From Pseudopyrenochaeta lycopersici (Eukaryota > Ascomycota > Dothideomycetes > Pleosporales > Pseudopyrenochaetaceae), in NCBI GenBank assembly GCA_003313425.1, contig NHZP01000038.1, positions 113,501 through 177,500 of the forward strand: a stretch of DNA of 64,000 bases, given 5' to 3'. The stretch's first letter is position 1, and every line of letters begins with the position of its first letter. Position numbers and translations under genes: made by a program. Below are positions 20,622 to 33,100 of this stretch, piece after piece. A model generated the notes under the pieces. The model did not search any database and was not told the DNA's origin. It worked only from the letters and a program-made list of their open reading frames with translations.

Positions 20622-23600
20622 ATGTCGCACCGCCCAAAAGAGCCAATCGCGATCGTCGGAGTGGGCTGTCGCTTCCCTGGAAGTTCGGACTCACCGTCCA
20701 AGCTTTGGGACCTACTCAGAGCGCCTCACGACATCTCCAAAGAGATCCCGGCTGATCGATTCAACATCAACCGATACTACCATCGTGTCGGAAGCCACCA
20801 TGGGACAACAGACTGCCGAAGGTCTTACTTCCTCGAGGAAGACATTACTCGGTTCGACAACCAGTTCTTTGGCATTCCCGTCGGCGAGGCAGAAGCCATA
20901 GATCCACAGCAGCGTCTGCTTCTGGAAGTGACCTATGAAGCAGTCGACTCGGCGGGACTGACCCTGGACGGCCTCCATGGGTCAGACACCGCCGTGTATG
21001 TGGGAATCATGTGCGATGACTACCGCCAACAACAGTCCCAGGATCTAGATGCCCTGTCAACATACAACGCCACAGGAACGGCCGGCTCCAATGCGTCCAG
21101 TCGATTGTCCTACTTCTTCGACTGGCACGGCCCATCTATGACGGTCGACACTGCTTGCTCGTCAAGTCTAGTAGCAGTGAACGAGGCCGTCCAAGCACTG
21201 CGAAACGGAACATCAAGAATGGCTGTTGCGGCTGGTACGAACCTGCTCTTGTTTCCTATCGCTTACGTAACGGAGAGTAATCTCAACATGCTGTCACCAA
21301 CGGGAAGATGCCACATGTGGGACTCCAGGGCTGACGGATACTCCCGTGGGGAGGGCGTCGCTGCGGTGGTTCTCAAGACTCTCAGTGCAGCCATCGCAGA
21401 CGGGGATCACGTTGAATGTGTCATCAGAGAGATTGGCCTCAACCATGATGGACGAACCCCTGGTCTTACCATGCCTAGCGCTACCGCACAGGCTGCTCTC
21501 ATTCGCAAGGTCTACCAATCTGCTGGACTGAATCCCACCAACAAGGATGATCGTTGCCAGTACTTTGAAGCTCATGGAACAGGTACCCCAGCGGGAGACC
21601 CCCAGGAAGCGGAGGCGCTGAGCTTGGCGTTCTTCAATGGGCCGGCGCACGACAAAGACGATATCCTTCATGTCGGCTCAGTCAAGACAGTCATCGGACA
21701 CACTGAAGGAACGGCGGGTTTAGCAGGATTGATCAAAGCCTGCATGGCCCTGAAGCACGGAGTTATCCCACCCAACCTTCACTTCAGTCGCCTCAATCCC
21801 AGATTGGCTCCCTTCGTTCGCCATCTGAAAATCGCAACAGCTGCGCAGCCATGGCCTCAAGTCCCCGATGGAGCACCCCGAAGAGCGAGCGTGAACTCAT
21901 TCGGTTTTGGCGGCGCCAACGCCCATGTCATTGTTGAAACTTACCAACCTGCTACTGTGCCAATCCCTTACCCAGTTCTTGCTCCTGGGAGTCCATCATC
22001 CCAATCGTCGACTGCATCACTGCCACCATCACCGTCATCAGCTAGTTTGTCCTCCATGACCACCGCGGACTTTGAAACGAGGCCTGTCATCCCTTTTGTA
22101 TTTTCAGCAGCGTCGGAGAAGTCTCTCGTGGCCATGTTGCAGTCCTTCGCAGCTCATGTGAAGCAAGGCGATAGTCTTGATCTCATCAGCCTTGCGCACA
22201 CTTTGAGCTCCAAAAAGTCTGCGCTAGCCAATCGGACAGCGTTCTCTTCATCAACGACCGCGTCGTTGTTGAGCAAGATTGAGGAGACTCTCAGCACCGC
22301 TGAGACTGAAGATAAGCCGGTTTCCACTCAGTGGAAGGGAACGCCTTCGATTCTTGGAATCTTCACCGGCCAAGGTGCTCAGTGGGCAGCTATGGGTACA
22401 CAGCTAATATCTTCGATACCGATTGCACGCAGCATTTTGAACGAACTTGACCAATCACTTGCACTTTTGCCTGAAAGCCGCCGCCCTCGTTGGAGCTTGA
22501 TCCGCGAGTTGCAAGCAGAGACCACATCGCGCATCGGCGACGCCGAGATTTCGCAGACTCTATGCACTGCTGTACAGATTGTAATCGTTGATCTCCTTCA
22601 GCTTGCGGGCGTGCGATTTGCGGCTGTCGTGGGCCATTCTTCGGGCGAGATTGCTGCGGCTTACGCATCGGGCTTCATTCGCAAGGTGGACGCAATCCGC
22701 ATTGCGTACTATCGAGGATACCTTGCCAGCCTAGCAACGAACAAGGCTGGTGAACGCGGAGCGATGATGGCGGTAGGCACTTCGTTAGAGGACGCGCAAG
22801 AACTGTGTGGTCTGGAAGACTTTGAAGGACAACTCTGCGTGGCAGCACACAATTCACCTACCAGCATCACCTTGTCCGGCGATCGGGATGCAATCGCGCG
22901 TGCAAAAGCAACCTTCGATGAGGAGAAGCGATTCGCGCGGCCGTTAAAAGTGGACACGGCCTACCATTCTCACCACATGGTTCCTTGCGCGGAGCCATAT
23001 CTACAGGCCCTCCATGACTGCAAGATTAAGATTCTGCGGCATGGGGAAGATGCGCCAAAGTGGTTCTCCTCTGTTTATGATGGCGAGCTCGTAGGAGATA
23101 CAGCAGCACTGAACGGCCAGTACTGGGTCGACAACATGTGCTGCCCTGTTTTGTTTTACAGGGCGCTCGAAGAATGCCTGAAGCACAGCGACCTTGATAT
23201 CAACTTTGCCATTGAAGTTGGTCCGCATCCGGCATTGAAGGGGCCTGCTCTAGATACGATTCAACATATATCTGGTGAGACTATGCCGTATTCTGGGACA
23301 CTGAGCCGCGGCAAAGACGACCTCGAAGCGTTCAAAGACACTCTCGGTGCTATCTGGACCAATCTTGGACCCAAGGCCATCGACTTGGCTCTCATAGAGA
23401 AATCGGGCTACGAGAACTACATCAACTTCCAAACCATCCCCGAGTTGCCCTCATATCCTTGGCAGCATGACAAACAACTGTGGACAGAAGCTCGATCGTG
23501 CAAAGCTGAACGCCTGCACAGCGCATCTTTCCACGATTTGCTCGGTAAGACGATTGCCGACGGCAGCGCAGGAGAATGGCAATGGAAGAACATTCTCAAG

Positions 23601-26600
23601 GTAAAGGAGCTTCCTTGGCTGACCGGGCATGCGCTACAAGGCCAGACGGTCTTCCCAGCTACTGGCTATATCGCAATTGCTATGGAGGCTGCAATGCAAA
23701 TTGTCGGTACCAAGCCTGTCAGACTGATCGAGCTGTGCGACTTGCAGATTCCCAAAGCCATTTCTATCAACGACACCACCGGAACTGAGGTGCATACCAG
23801 CGCAATCATAAAGACTTCTCTACCCACTGAGCCCAATGTCCTCCTTGCGGACTTCTCGGCATCTTCAGCGGTCATATCCAAGGAGCTAAGCAAAATAGCA
23901 TTGAACTGCTCGGGCCAGTTGCGCATCACCTTGGAAGACTTAGCCGAGTCCTCTTCCGATATACTTCCACCGCGCGATGTTACGCCCGTCAACATGTCGC
24001 CTGTTTTGCTAGACCAGTTTTATTCATCACTGCGAGAGGATATCGGATACATGTACGATAACGACTTCAGGAGTATTACTGGCCTAACGCGCAAGCATGG
24101 ATTTTCCACAGGAACCATAAGAAAGCCTGCTTTGGAAGATGGTGCGACTGAACTTGTCTTCCATCCCGCGCTGGGGGACTGTGCACTCCAGGGCATGTAT
24201 GCAACAATTGGAACTCCCGGAGATGGCACGTTGTGGTCGATTCTGGTTCCAAGTGGTTGCCGCCGAGTGTCTCTGGCTCCGTCTCTCTGTGGTTCCAACA
24301 TGACGGCCGAGGTAGCTTTTGACTGCAAGCTGGTCACTGCTGATGATGGCTTGATGCCTGGCGATGTGGACATTTATACCGCCGGATACAAGAAGAAGAT
24401 GATTCAATTCGAGGGCCTGAGCTTTGCCCCTTTTGCCGCCGCGACCAGTAAGGACGATCGATGTCTGTATCAACGCTCATCATGGTACAACGAGGCTCCC
24501 AGCGGGAAACTCGTCATTGGAGATCGAAGACCGACGGCACAGGAGAAGCAGAAAGCACTTGATGCCGAGAGAGCAGCATTTTTCTACCTGAAAAACTTGC
24601 ATCTACACGTTCGTGTGGAGGAACGGAAGGATCTTCCTTGGTATCGCCAGGCAATGCTCGAATATTGCGAATTGATGTATGAGACCGTGCGCAAGGGCCA
24701 GCATGAGTATGCCAATGACTGGTTCAATGATACTCACGAAAATATTGTCGAGATGATGGACAGGTATGAGCTTCAATGCCTTAAGGGGCCCCTTACTGAC
24801 TCTTCGGACAGCTACGAAGATGACGCCGATTTCAACCTGACCCGCGCAGTCGGCGAGAACATCACGCGTCAAGAGGTCCTCTCCGGTGACCAGAACATTC
24901 TTGAATTTATGACTGAGAATGACTACCTCACCCAGTACTACGAAAAGGCTGCGGGCTTCCAGTTCTCGAACGAGTCAGTTGCGAGACTCATTGCGCAGCT
25001 AACCAACAAGTTCCCGTATATGCACTTCTGCGAGGTGGGAGCAGGAACCGGTGGTGCAACGAAGCCGATCCTGGATTCTATCGATAACAAGTTTGCATCG
25101 TACACATACACAGATATTTCGAGCGCGTTCTTTGAAGAGGGCTCGCAAAAGGTGCAGGCGTGGCAAAACAAGATCATCTTCAAAACACTGAACATTGAGG
25201 AGGACCCTGAAGCACAGGGCTTTACGCCTCACACGTACGACTGCATTGTTGCTGCCAATGTTCTACATGCAACAAAGAGCCTTGAGACAACCATGCGCAA
25301 TGTCCGGTCCATGATGAAACCAGGAGGCTACTTGGTCTTGTACGAGGGCCTCGGAAACGAGGTGATGCGCTTTGGTGCAGTCATGGGTGGGCTTCCCGGG
25401 TGGTGGGTAGGTCGAGACGAGGGACGACGGTATGCCCCGACCATTACTCTCGACGAGTGGGACGCTCTCTTCAAACGCACTGGGTTCACCGGTGTCGAAG
25501 CCTCTACCCCGATGATTGACAAGGTATCGGTGGCTCATACGATCTTCTGTACCATGGCCACCAACGACGACATCGAAGGTTTCCGAAACCCTCTCGCCAT
25601 CCAACCTAGTCTAATGGTCGGGCAGCCACTTGCTGTGCTAGGAGGTACGACGGAGACCGTTGCTGGTACCGTCAACAACCTTATCTCTGCCCTGCGACCT
25701 CACTTTGACAGCGTCATTACGGTCGAAAGCCTGGATGACGTCCCGGACATACCGCCAAACTCTCACATCCTAGGCCTAGCTGAGTGCGACGGAGCGGTCT
25801 TTGAGAACGTCTCAGACAAGCGCTGGACGAATCTGCAGAGGCTTCTCACTGATTCCAAGAGCATACTGTGGGTCACATGTGGCGCACACGCAACACAGTC
25901 ATATGGCGCTATGTCTGTAGGTCTCTTCCGGAACTTGTACTACGAGATGCTGGGTACAGATGTGCACTTGCTCGACTTCGAAGACAACGCTTCTGTTGAC
26001 GCGGATGCTATCACCAGATTAGCATTGCAGATCCAGAAAATGGACCGCTTAAAGGCCGAGGGTAGAACCGATACTACGCTTTGGACTGTGGAACCCGAAG
26101 TCCGTGTCAAAGGTGGCAAGTTAGAGATACATCGCATTCAGCCTGATGAGCAGCGGAATGCACGTCTCAACTCTGCTAGAAGACCCATCACGGAGCTTTC
26201 TTCGATTGCTACGCATTCTGGTATGCGTCTGCTGTCTTCTGGCAACTCGTACACGTTGAAGGAGGAGTACCAGCCTGTGCATGAAGTCACTGGTGAGACT
26301 GTCGTTGTGCACGTTTCGACGTCTTCCATTTCTTCCATCAAGACGCCTGTAGGCTTCGTCTTTGTCTGCTTAGGGAAAATTTCGGGCACTGGCCAGAGCG
26401 TGTTGTGTCTTTCCGGCAGCAATGCTTCTCGACTCTCAGTTCACCGGTCATGGACTATCCCCATTGATGGTGACGTCGTAGTTGACCGGCAGTACTTGTC
26501 ATTTGTTGTAGGCGACCTTTTCAACCACCAAATCATGAAATATGTGCCTGACGTTGGTGACTTGCTTGTTCACGAGCCCGACACAGGCCATGCCTCATTG

Positions 26601-28361
26601 CTGGCGAAGCAGATGGCTCTGCAAGGTAGGGCTGCGTACTTCACGAGTGCGCAGCAAAATCTTGAGTATCGGAAGGGTAATTGGAAATACATTCATGGTG
26701 GTAGCACCAATGCTGCTATCGCTTCGATTCTGCCAGCAAACATCTCCTTTTATCTCGATGCGACAACGGGGACAGATGACAAGAGTAGTTTGGGGTCCCG
26801 AATCGGCGCAGCGCTTCCACCAACATGCGAAAGACTCAGGTTGTCAAGTCTCCTTAATCGTGAAGCTTCTCGATTACCGGCTCAGGCCCCTGAAAGTATG
26901 GTCGAGTTGTTGCGCCGAGTGAAGGCTTTCGCGTGATCGCAGTTCAGCGGCGTCCCTGACGGAGCACCGCTTGAGACGATACCTGTAAAAGTGCTTCTTT
27001 CGTCCACTTCCAGAACGTTTGGTCCTGTCTCGCTCGTTGAGTGGCGTAAGGATTCAGTAGTTCCGTTATCCTACGAACTGATAACGTCGCGTCCCGATCT
27101 TTTCCGCCCTGATAGGACGTATTGGCTCGCTGGTCTTTCCGGAGACCTCGGTCGATCGCTGGCAGACTTTATGGCAGTGCATGGGGCGAGACACATCGTA
27201 ATCAGCAGCCGCAATCCTCCTGTTGAGGAAGAATGGGTGCAGTGGCACAAATCGAGAGGGACGCAGCTCGCGCTGCTCAAGTGGTAGGTATATCGCCTCG
27301 CTTCGATCCAAATGTCATACTGATTTACACACAGCGACATGACCTCTTTCACGTCCATTAAATCCGTCTACGACCACATTCTCGCCAACATGCCCACTAT
27401 CGCTGGCGTCGCCAACGGCGCTATGGTCCTCTGCGACAAACTCTACACCCAAATGTCTTGCTCCGAATTCCGCACTGTAACTCGACCAAAGGTAGAAGGC
27501 ACTACATACCTCGATTTCCTCTTCTCTGAAGATAATCCCAATAAGCTCGACTGGTTCATCGCCTTCTCCTCCATCATCGCCACACGTGGAAACCCAGGAC
27601 AAGCGAACTATGCCGCAGCAAACTGTTTCATGAAAGTACTCGTTACCCAGCGTCGTGCGAGGGGTTTGGCTGGTTCAAGTATCGATATATCGCGCGTACA
27701 GGGCGTTGGGTACGTGGAGCGTGAACTTCGCACCGATCGCTTGACAAAGGAGCAGAAAGACCGACTCGTTGCTGGGTCGATGTCGATGCCCATGTCCGAG
27801 ACAGACATGCATCAGTTGTTGGCTGAAGCTATTGTATCCGGACGACCGGAGAGCGGGCTTGATCATGAGATAATCACGGGATTGGCGCCGGTAGAGCGAG
27901 AGAAGATGAGCGTGAATTTGTGGCCAAGGAATCCCATGTTCGGGTTGCTGCTTAGGGATAAGGAGGAGAGGGTTGCGGAAGTCGGTATTCGTGAGGCTCA
28001 GGTTCCGGTTCGGAAGTTGCTTGAGGAGGCGAAGAGTGAGAAAGATGTTTTGAAGGTCATAAAAGGTAAGCCGTCATCTACCGCACTACAATTGCTTTCT
28101 GGCTGACTGGTGCTTGCAGAGTCAATCTCAGCAAAGTTGCGCAAAACGCTCTTCATGTCTGCATCTGACTCTTTGTCCGAATCTACCCCGCTCGTCGACT
28201 TCGGCGTCGATTCCCTCGTTGGCGTTGAGATCCGCGCTTGGTTTCTTGATCAGTTGTCTGTCGATGTTCCTGTTATGCGGATTCTAGGTGGAGTTTCTGT
28301 AGCTGATCTTGCTGATTTTGTCGTTGAGAATATGCCAGCGCTGGAGCGTGCGGCAGTTTAG
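20622..28361 (+). CDS. Highly reducing polyketide synthase, interrupted by one in-frame TGA
   Basis: Exons 20622-27283, 27335-28065 and 28120-28361 (introns 51 and 54 bp) give 2545 codons. Domains in order: KS about 9-440 (VDTACSSS, Cys179; EAHGTGTPAGDP; HTEGTAG), AT about 577-890 (FTGQGAQWAAMG; GHSSGE, Ser673), DH about 970-1270 (GHALQGQTVFP; HPALGDCALQG), C-methyltransferase near 1440-1600 (EVGAGTGGATKP), a degenerate psiKR region about 1700-2100, KR from about 2160 (YWLAGLSGDLG; FSSIIATRGNPGQANYAAAN) and a C-terminal ACP (DFGVDSLVGVE, phosphopantetheine Ser). There is no ER domain, consistent with the adjacent LovC-like gene, and no TE, R or condensation domain. Codon 2105 is TGA (26934-26936), after the psiKR. 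Downstream the same frame stays open into the KR, so the synthase would lose KR and ACP unless the stop is spliced out, read through or erroneous. Confidence 0.93.
26934..26936 (+). other. In-frame stop codon (TGA) inside the PKS
   Basis: The reading frame is open from 20394 to this TGA and again, in the same frame, from 26937 into the KR domain. A one-base C to T change (CGA to TGA) is the simplest explanation. No intron with good splice signals and the right length removes it; the best candidates have weak donors or very short lengths. Confidence 0.85.
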
Positions 28362-29459
28362 TTAATGCTACTGATGTTGTATAAAAGTAAGAATAGTGTC
28401 TCACCTAGCTATATTAAATCTACTCTATCTCTAATAGATTTTATAATCAGCTATCTTAAGCTCTTCTATTAATATATAGAGCCAATAATAATATAGTATT
28501 CTAAAGATCAGTAATACTATACTAGTATACTAGTAGATTTCTAACTGTAGTATGAGAAATCCAGGGTATAAGGTATGTAGTGTTTGGTAATGGTTTATGC
28601 TATAATTTAAAAAATTTCCTAAAAGCTAAATCAAACTGTTTATGAATTGAATGTGTAGGTTCTAAGTATTGTATCTGTTTAGAGACTACGAGTGATAGGA
28701 AATTATTTGGTTATAAATATCAGTTCGTAGTCCTATATTTGGGTAGTACTGTAGAGTATGCACATATACGTTTATTTTAGTACACAACCTAAACCCTGTA
28801 GTACTATACTGTTACATATAGACCTATGTAATCTTGTGATTGTAGATTTCTTTTACCAGCCAGATTGAGTAACACGACTTCGAGAAGTAAGATATCGGAA
28901 TCTAGTAGCTAAGTAAGTAGCTTATTCTGATAAGAATGTCTAGTTATATAAGCAGGGTACTACCTTTTTCAATAAGCAGGAGCCCTTTTGGGCGTCAGTA
29001 TGCCTGCAAAATTTGGCTCACTCCACTAGGAGCCTGAATATAGAGGCTCGAATGAAGTCATAAGCCCAAGTCTGGGTCTTGGAGGTATCCATGAGCGGAG
29101 AGGCTCTGCTGAAAGCTCCCCTTTTGGCGTGTTGGCGGCGATTTAATTAGAACTGGTTATTAAAAGGTTCGTAAGACTCTGACGAAAAGGAAAGGCCGCT
29201 TCCTATGGCACGATATTACTCTTGGGAACCGGCGTCACCATTTCTAGTTCCTGGGGCCAGTACTGGTGTGATATCTGCTCACATTTCCGTCCGCCAACGA
29301 AAGGCTTTATGCGAAGGCTGCATATTTGGCGGCATTTACCGGATTTACAACCTCGGGCGTGGAAAGCTTCCAAAGCGTGCTCATGGCCTTTTTGAACCTC
29401 TGCGTTCTCCGCTTCCTTCGAACCCCTGAGACTTTTCTGAGGACCGGCACCGGCGAGCT
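28362..29459. other. AT-rich decayed DNA between PKS and retrotransposon
   Basis: From about 28375 to 28980 the sequence is strongly AT-rich with no open frames, like RIP-mutated repeat DNA, though no parent repeat is recognised in the window. From about 28990 to 29459 base composition returns to normal; this piece shows no gene with recognisable similarity. It is the left flank of the retrotransposon target site. Confidence 0.55.
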
Positions 29460-29464
29460 GTAGG
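29460..29464. repeat. Left target-site duplication (GTAGG)
   Basis: The five bases immediately before the left LTR are GTAGG, identical to the five bases directly after the right LTR at 37408-37412. A 5-bp duplication is usual for Ty3/gypsy integrases. Confidence 0.93.
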
Positions 29465-29766
29465 TGTAAGGCAGTCAACACGCACAGTTGGGACGGTCTT
29501 AGTTGAAGAAACTCAATTTAAAAGGAAATGGACAAAATAGCAGATACCTCTCACCTTCGGGGGAGAGGTGCTGCCTATATACATAAGCTAGAGCAGGCTA
29601 GTCCCGATCCAGTTACCTAGCTTGGTGAAAGGTAAGAGGTAACAGTTACCTTTCACCTGCGTCTAGTAACTTGGCAGGATCGTTACCTTTCACCTGCGTC
29701 TAGTAACTTGGAAGGATTGAACCCTTTCACCTGCGTCTAGTAACCTGAAAGGATTGAACCCTGACA
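29465..29766 (-). repeat. 3' LTR of the retrotransposon (left end)
   Basis: The 302-bp repeat has ends TGTAAGG and CCTGACA on the plus strand. It contains three direct repeats centred on CACCTGCGTCTAGTAAC between about 29650 and 29755 and an inverted GGTAAGAGGTAACAGTTACC-like hairpin just before them. It is almost identical to the right LTR. Confidence 0.95.
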
Positions 29767-29780
29767 CGACCCCCCCCTTC
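29767..29780 (-). other. Polypurine tract of the retrotransposon
   Basis: On the minus strand the bases directly preceding the 3' LTR are GAAGGGGGGGGTCG. A purine run in this position is the plus-strand priming site for reverse transcription and fixes the element's orientation independently of the coding sequence. Confidence 0.8.
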
Positions 29781-30129
29781 AAAATAGTGAGGGCCTCTAA
29801 ACTGAGAGACAAAAATTTAAGATAAAATATAAGAAAACCGTTCACTACTGAGTCCCTCTAACTCAGTGAATCCGGTAATAGGCTTTATATAGCGCTGCGC
29901 ATGTCTAAACGGTTTCCTATACAAAATCGCCGAGCTCCGAGGTGTTTTCCAACACTTCTACCCCGCGACGCGAAAACAGAACCTAAAGACCTTCGTACGA
30001 TACATATAGGAGCAACCTTTACAATTCCCGTTTAATTGCAAGGTCCCTAGACGTAGCGCGCAAAGCGAGGCGCACTGCGCAGAGTAAGAGCGAAGGCGAG
30101 CAATCTTAAGGCTATAGATGCGCGAATTG

Positions 30130-33100
30130 TTTAGATACCTTCGTCGCCGCTAAGATACTCTTCTGCAGCTAGCCTATCCTCGTTGAGTAGTAACCAATTT
30201 GGAGGCATGCGACAAGTAGGTGGCTTAGGCTTATCAGGCTGTCGCCAATAAAACAGATAAGCGTTGTAGTTGTCAGGGTACTCAGTTACCGGGTGCCAGG
30301 TAGGTTTCAGGTATCTAGTCCATTTGATCAGGTACTGCCACTCGCGCTTTCGGCGGCCTTTAACGCTAGTTTGCTGGCAATCAAGAAAATCGTCAACAAG
30401 CTACTTATCTTGAACCTCGCCGTCAGGATTAATCACCTTAACAGCTACTAGCTAAGCTGGCGCTTGATCTGGAAGCCCTTTCAAGGGCGCAGGCCGAAGA
30501 AGCTTAGGGTGAAACACAGGAAAAACTCCGCTGCCTAACATGTCTAGTGGAAGGTCCAATTGATACGCCCAGCTGTCATGCACGACTCTCGTGACGCTGT
30601 AAGGCCCTGCCCACTTAAAGTCCAGCTTCTTTAATTCCCGTTTGGTGGACCAATTAATCGTGTTAACTATAACTCAGTCTCTAACAGCGTACTTTGGCAC
30701 TAATTAGCGAGAGGTGTTAGCGTGGTGAGCTTGTTCTTGTTGAGCCTATAGCATTTGTTCTTATAAATGAGCGACTAGGTCCGCGTGGGTGTTCATGAGC
30801 TCGTCTGCCTGGATTTTATTACTAGCTACGGCGCTACTAAGCTTTTCGTCGTAGTTTTCCCCTAGGTATATGCCACTGCGAGGGTGATATCTGAGATCCG
30901 CAAAGAATAGCGTCATGCCTATAGAGGCGTTAACTGTATCGTTAGCCTAAAACTCAGCAACGTAAAGCCAGGCAGCCCAGTTAGTTTGTGCGTAGTTGAT
31001 GTACTGACGAAGATAAATTTCTAAGGCTTAATTTGCCCGCTTAGTCTGCCCGTCTGTTTTAGGGTGATAAGCTATTAATAAGCGCTGTTAGATACGCAGT
31101 CGCTCGCAGACCCGCCTCTAAAACCAACCAACAAAATTTGAACCGCGGTCAGAGACAATACTAAGGGGAATGCCATGCAATTTAAAGACCTCTATAAAGC
31201 ACCTAGCAGCTTTAGCTGCGGTACAGCTATACGTAGGGAAAAAGTGCTGTCTTTTCGTGAGGCGGTCCATAATAACGAGGATATTCTTAAAAGTACAGCT
31301 ATCTAGCTAAGAGGCAGGTAAATCTTAAATAAAATCGACTAAAATTTCCGTCCAGCGTCCATAAGGCACTGGCAGTGGCTGCAAGTAACCATACTTACTG
31401 TCCTAAGGGCTTTTTATTCGGCGACAAGTGGCGCACGCGTCGCAATACTGTTTAATCAACAGGTGCATCTTTAGCCAGTAATACCGCGAGTATATAAGGA
31501 AGAACGTGTTACGAGGGCCCTTATGACCGGTAATTTGATGGTCGTGACACAACTCCATAATGCGTCGGCGTAACCGTGGGTTAGGAGGCACGTAAAGCCT
31601 AGTCTTGTCTATCTACAGGCGTCAGGAAGCTCCTTTACCTGTGCTTGACAGGTCTGCAGCGGAGAAATAGTAGCTATTCTTGTGAAACTATGATGGCAAT
31701 TTAGCAGTTTCTGTGTCGATAGCTTTAAAGGCCTTTTTAGCTATAGCGTCGTCGGCGTACGCGGCGTCTAGGATTTCTTCTGTTAACTAATAGTCGTCCT
31801 CGTAACGGGGCAGCGAAGGATCTATTATACCGTTAATAGGCGTAGGATCGTTATCGTCGTTATTAAATTCTATAGGAAAGTCTGTTTTACGAGCGCGGGT
31901 AAAGCAAAATTGCACTACCTTAGCTTATTCCTGGGACATTTGGTCCAGGGACTTAAGTTAACTAAGGGCTAAGGCGCGCAAGGCTGTTGCAACTGCTAGT
32001 TGCATGCCCGGGGAGAGCACTCGGGGTCTGAGAATAGTAGCCCGTGTACTATGACGAGGGTCTTCTGCGTCTGTCGGGGTATCCTAAGGTCAACGGCTTA
32101 AAGCGTCCGCTTCACCGTTAGTTTCCCTAGGGGCATAGATAATCTTGAAGTTAAACTAGCTAAGAAATAAGGACTACCGTGCTTGCTGTTAGCTGAGTTT
32201 TTTAGTTATTATAAACTATTCTAGGTTCTTATCGTCTGTTATCACCTATATTAGTTAAGAAGAGCCTATAAGTTTAGGCTCCTATTCCTTAAATGCCTGT
32301 ATAATTGCTATAAGTTTAAGATCGTAGATGTTATAGTTACACTCTGCTAGGGAGTGTTTCTTTGAAAAGAAAGCAAGGGGTTGTAGGACGTCCTTATTGT
32401 TGTATTGCTTTATAACCCTGCCTAATGCCCATCCTGACGCATTAGTAAAGATGTAGATTTGCTTAGCAGGATTAAAATGCTTTAACACTACGCCTACATA
32501 AAATGCTGCTTTAAGAGCCTCAAAAGCTTTTGCTTCCTCCTCCCCCTATACAATCGGCTCATAACGAACCTTCTTGTAGGCGGGTTTGTTAGGATTGCTA
32601 CTTTTCTTTTCTACGACAGTAGCCTTAACAAGGCGTGTAAGCAGTAACGCTATCTTTAAGTAGCCTTTAATAAAGCGCCGGGAGAAGCTAGTATACCCGA
32701 GGAAAGCGAGCATATCTTAGGCAGTCTTTAGTGTTTCCTATTGCTGTACGGCCTCGATCTTCTCAGAGTTAATTTTGATGCCCTTGTTCGTAATTATTAT
32801 ACCTAGGAACTTAATGCGGTCTGTGTGAAATTCTAATTTGCGCGGGTCTACATAGAACCCTTTTTCCTTAAGGCGCGTAAGCACCTTTTTTACATGCTCT
32901 ATGTAGGCTTCTACTAATTCTGAGAAAACCAAGATATCGTCTAGATAGGCAGTACAAAACTTATTAAGGTACTTAAAAAGAGCGCTGTTAATTGCCCTTT
33001 AAAACGTGGCTGGAGCATTACAGAGGCCTATAGGCATCACGCGGTATTAATAAGTGCCCTGACGCGTAGAGAAGGCAGTAAGCCACTCTGAACTAGGCTT

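Noticed and set aside
26880..26960. A cryptic intron removing the PKS stop codon
   Set aside because: Candidate GT-AG pairs either shift the frame (47 bp from GTATGG), are too short (24 or 42 bp) or use weak donors over 105 bp that delete coding-like sequence. None is convincing without transcript data.
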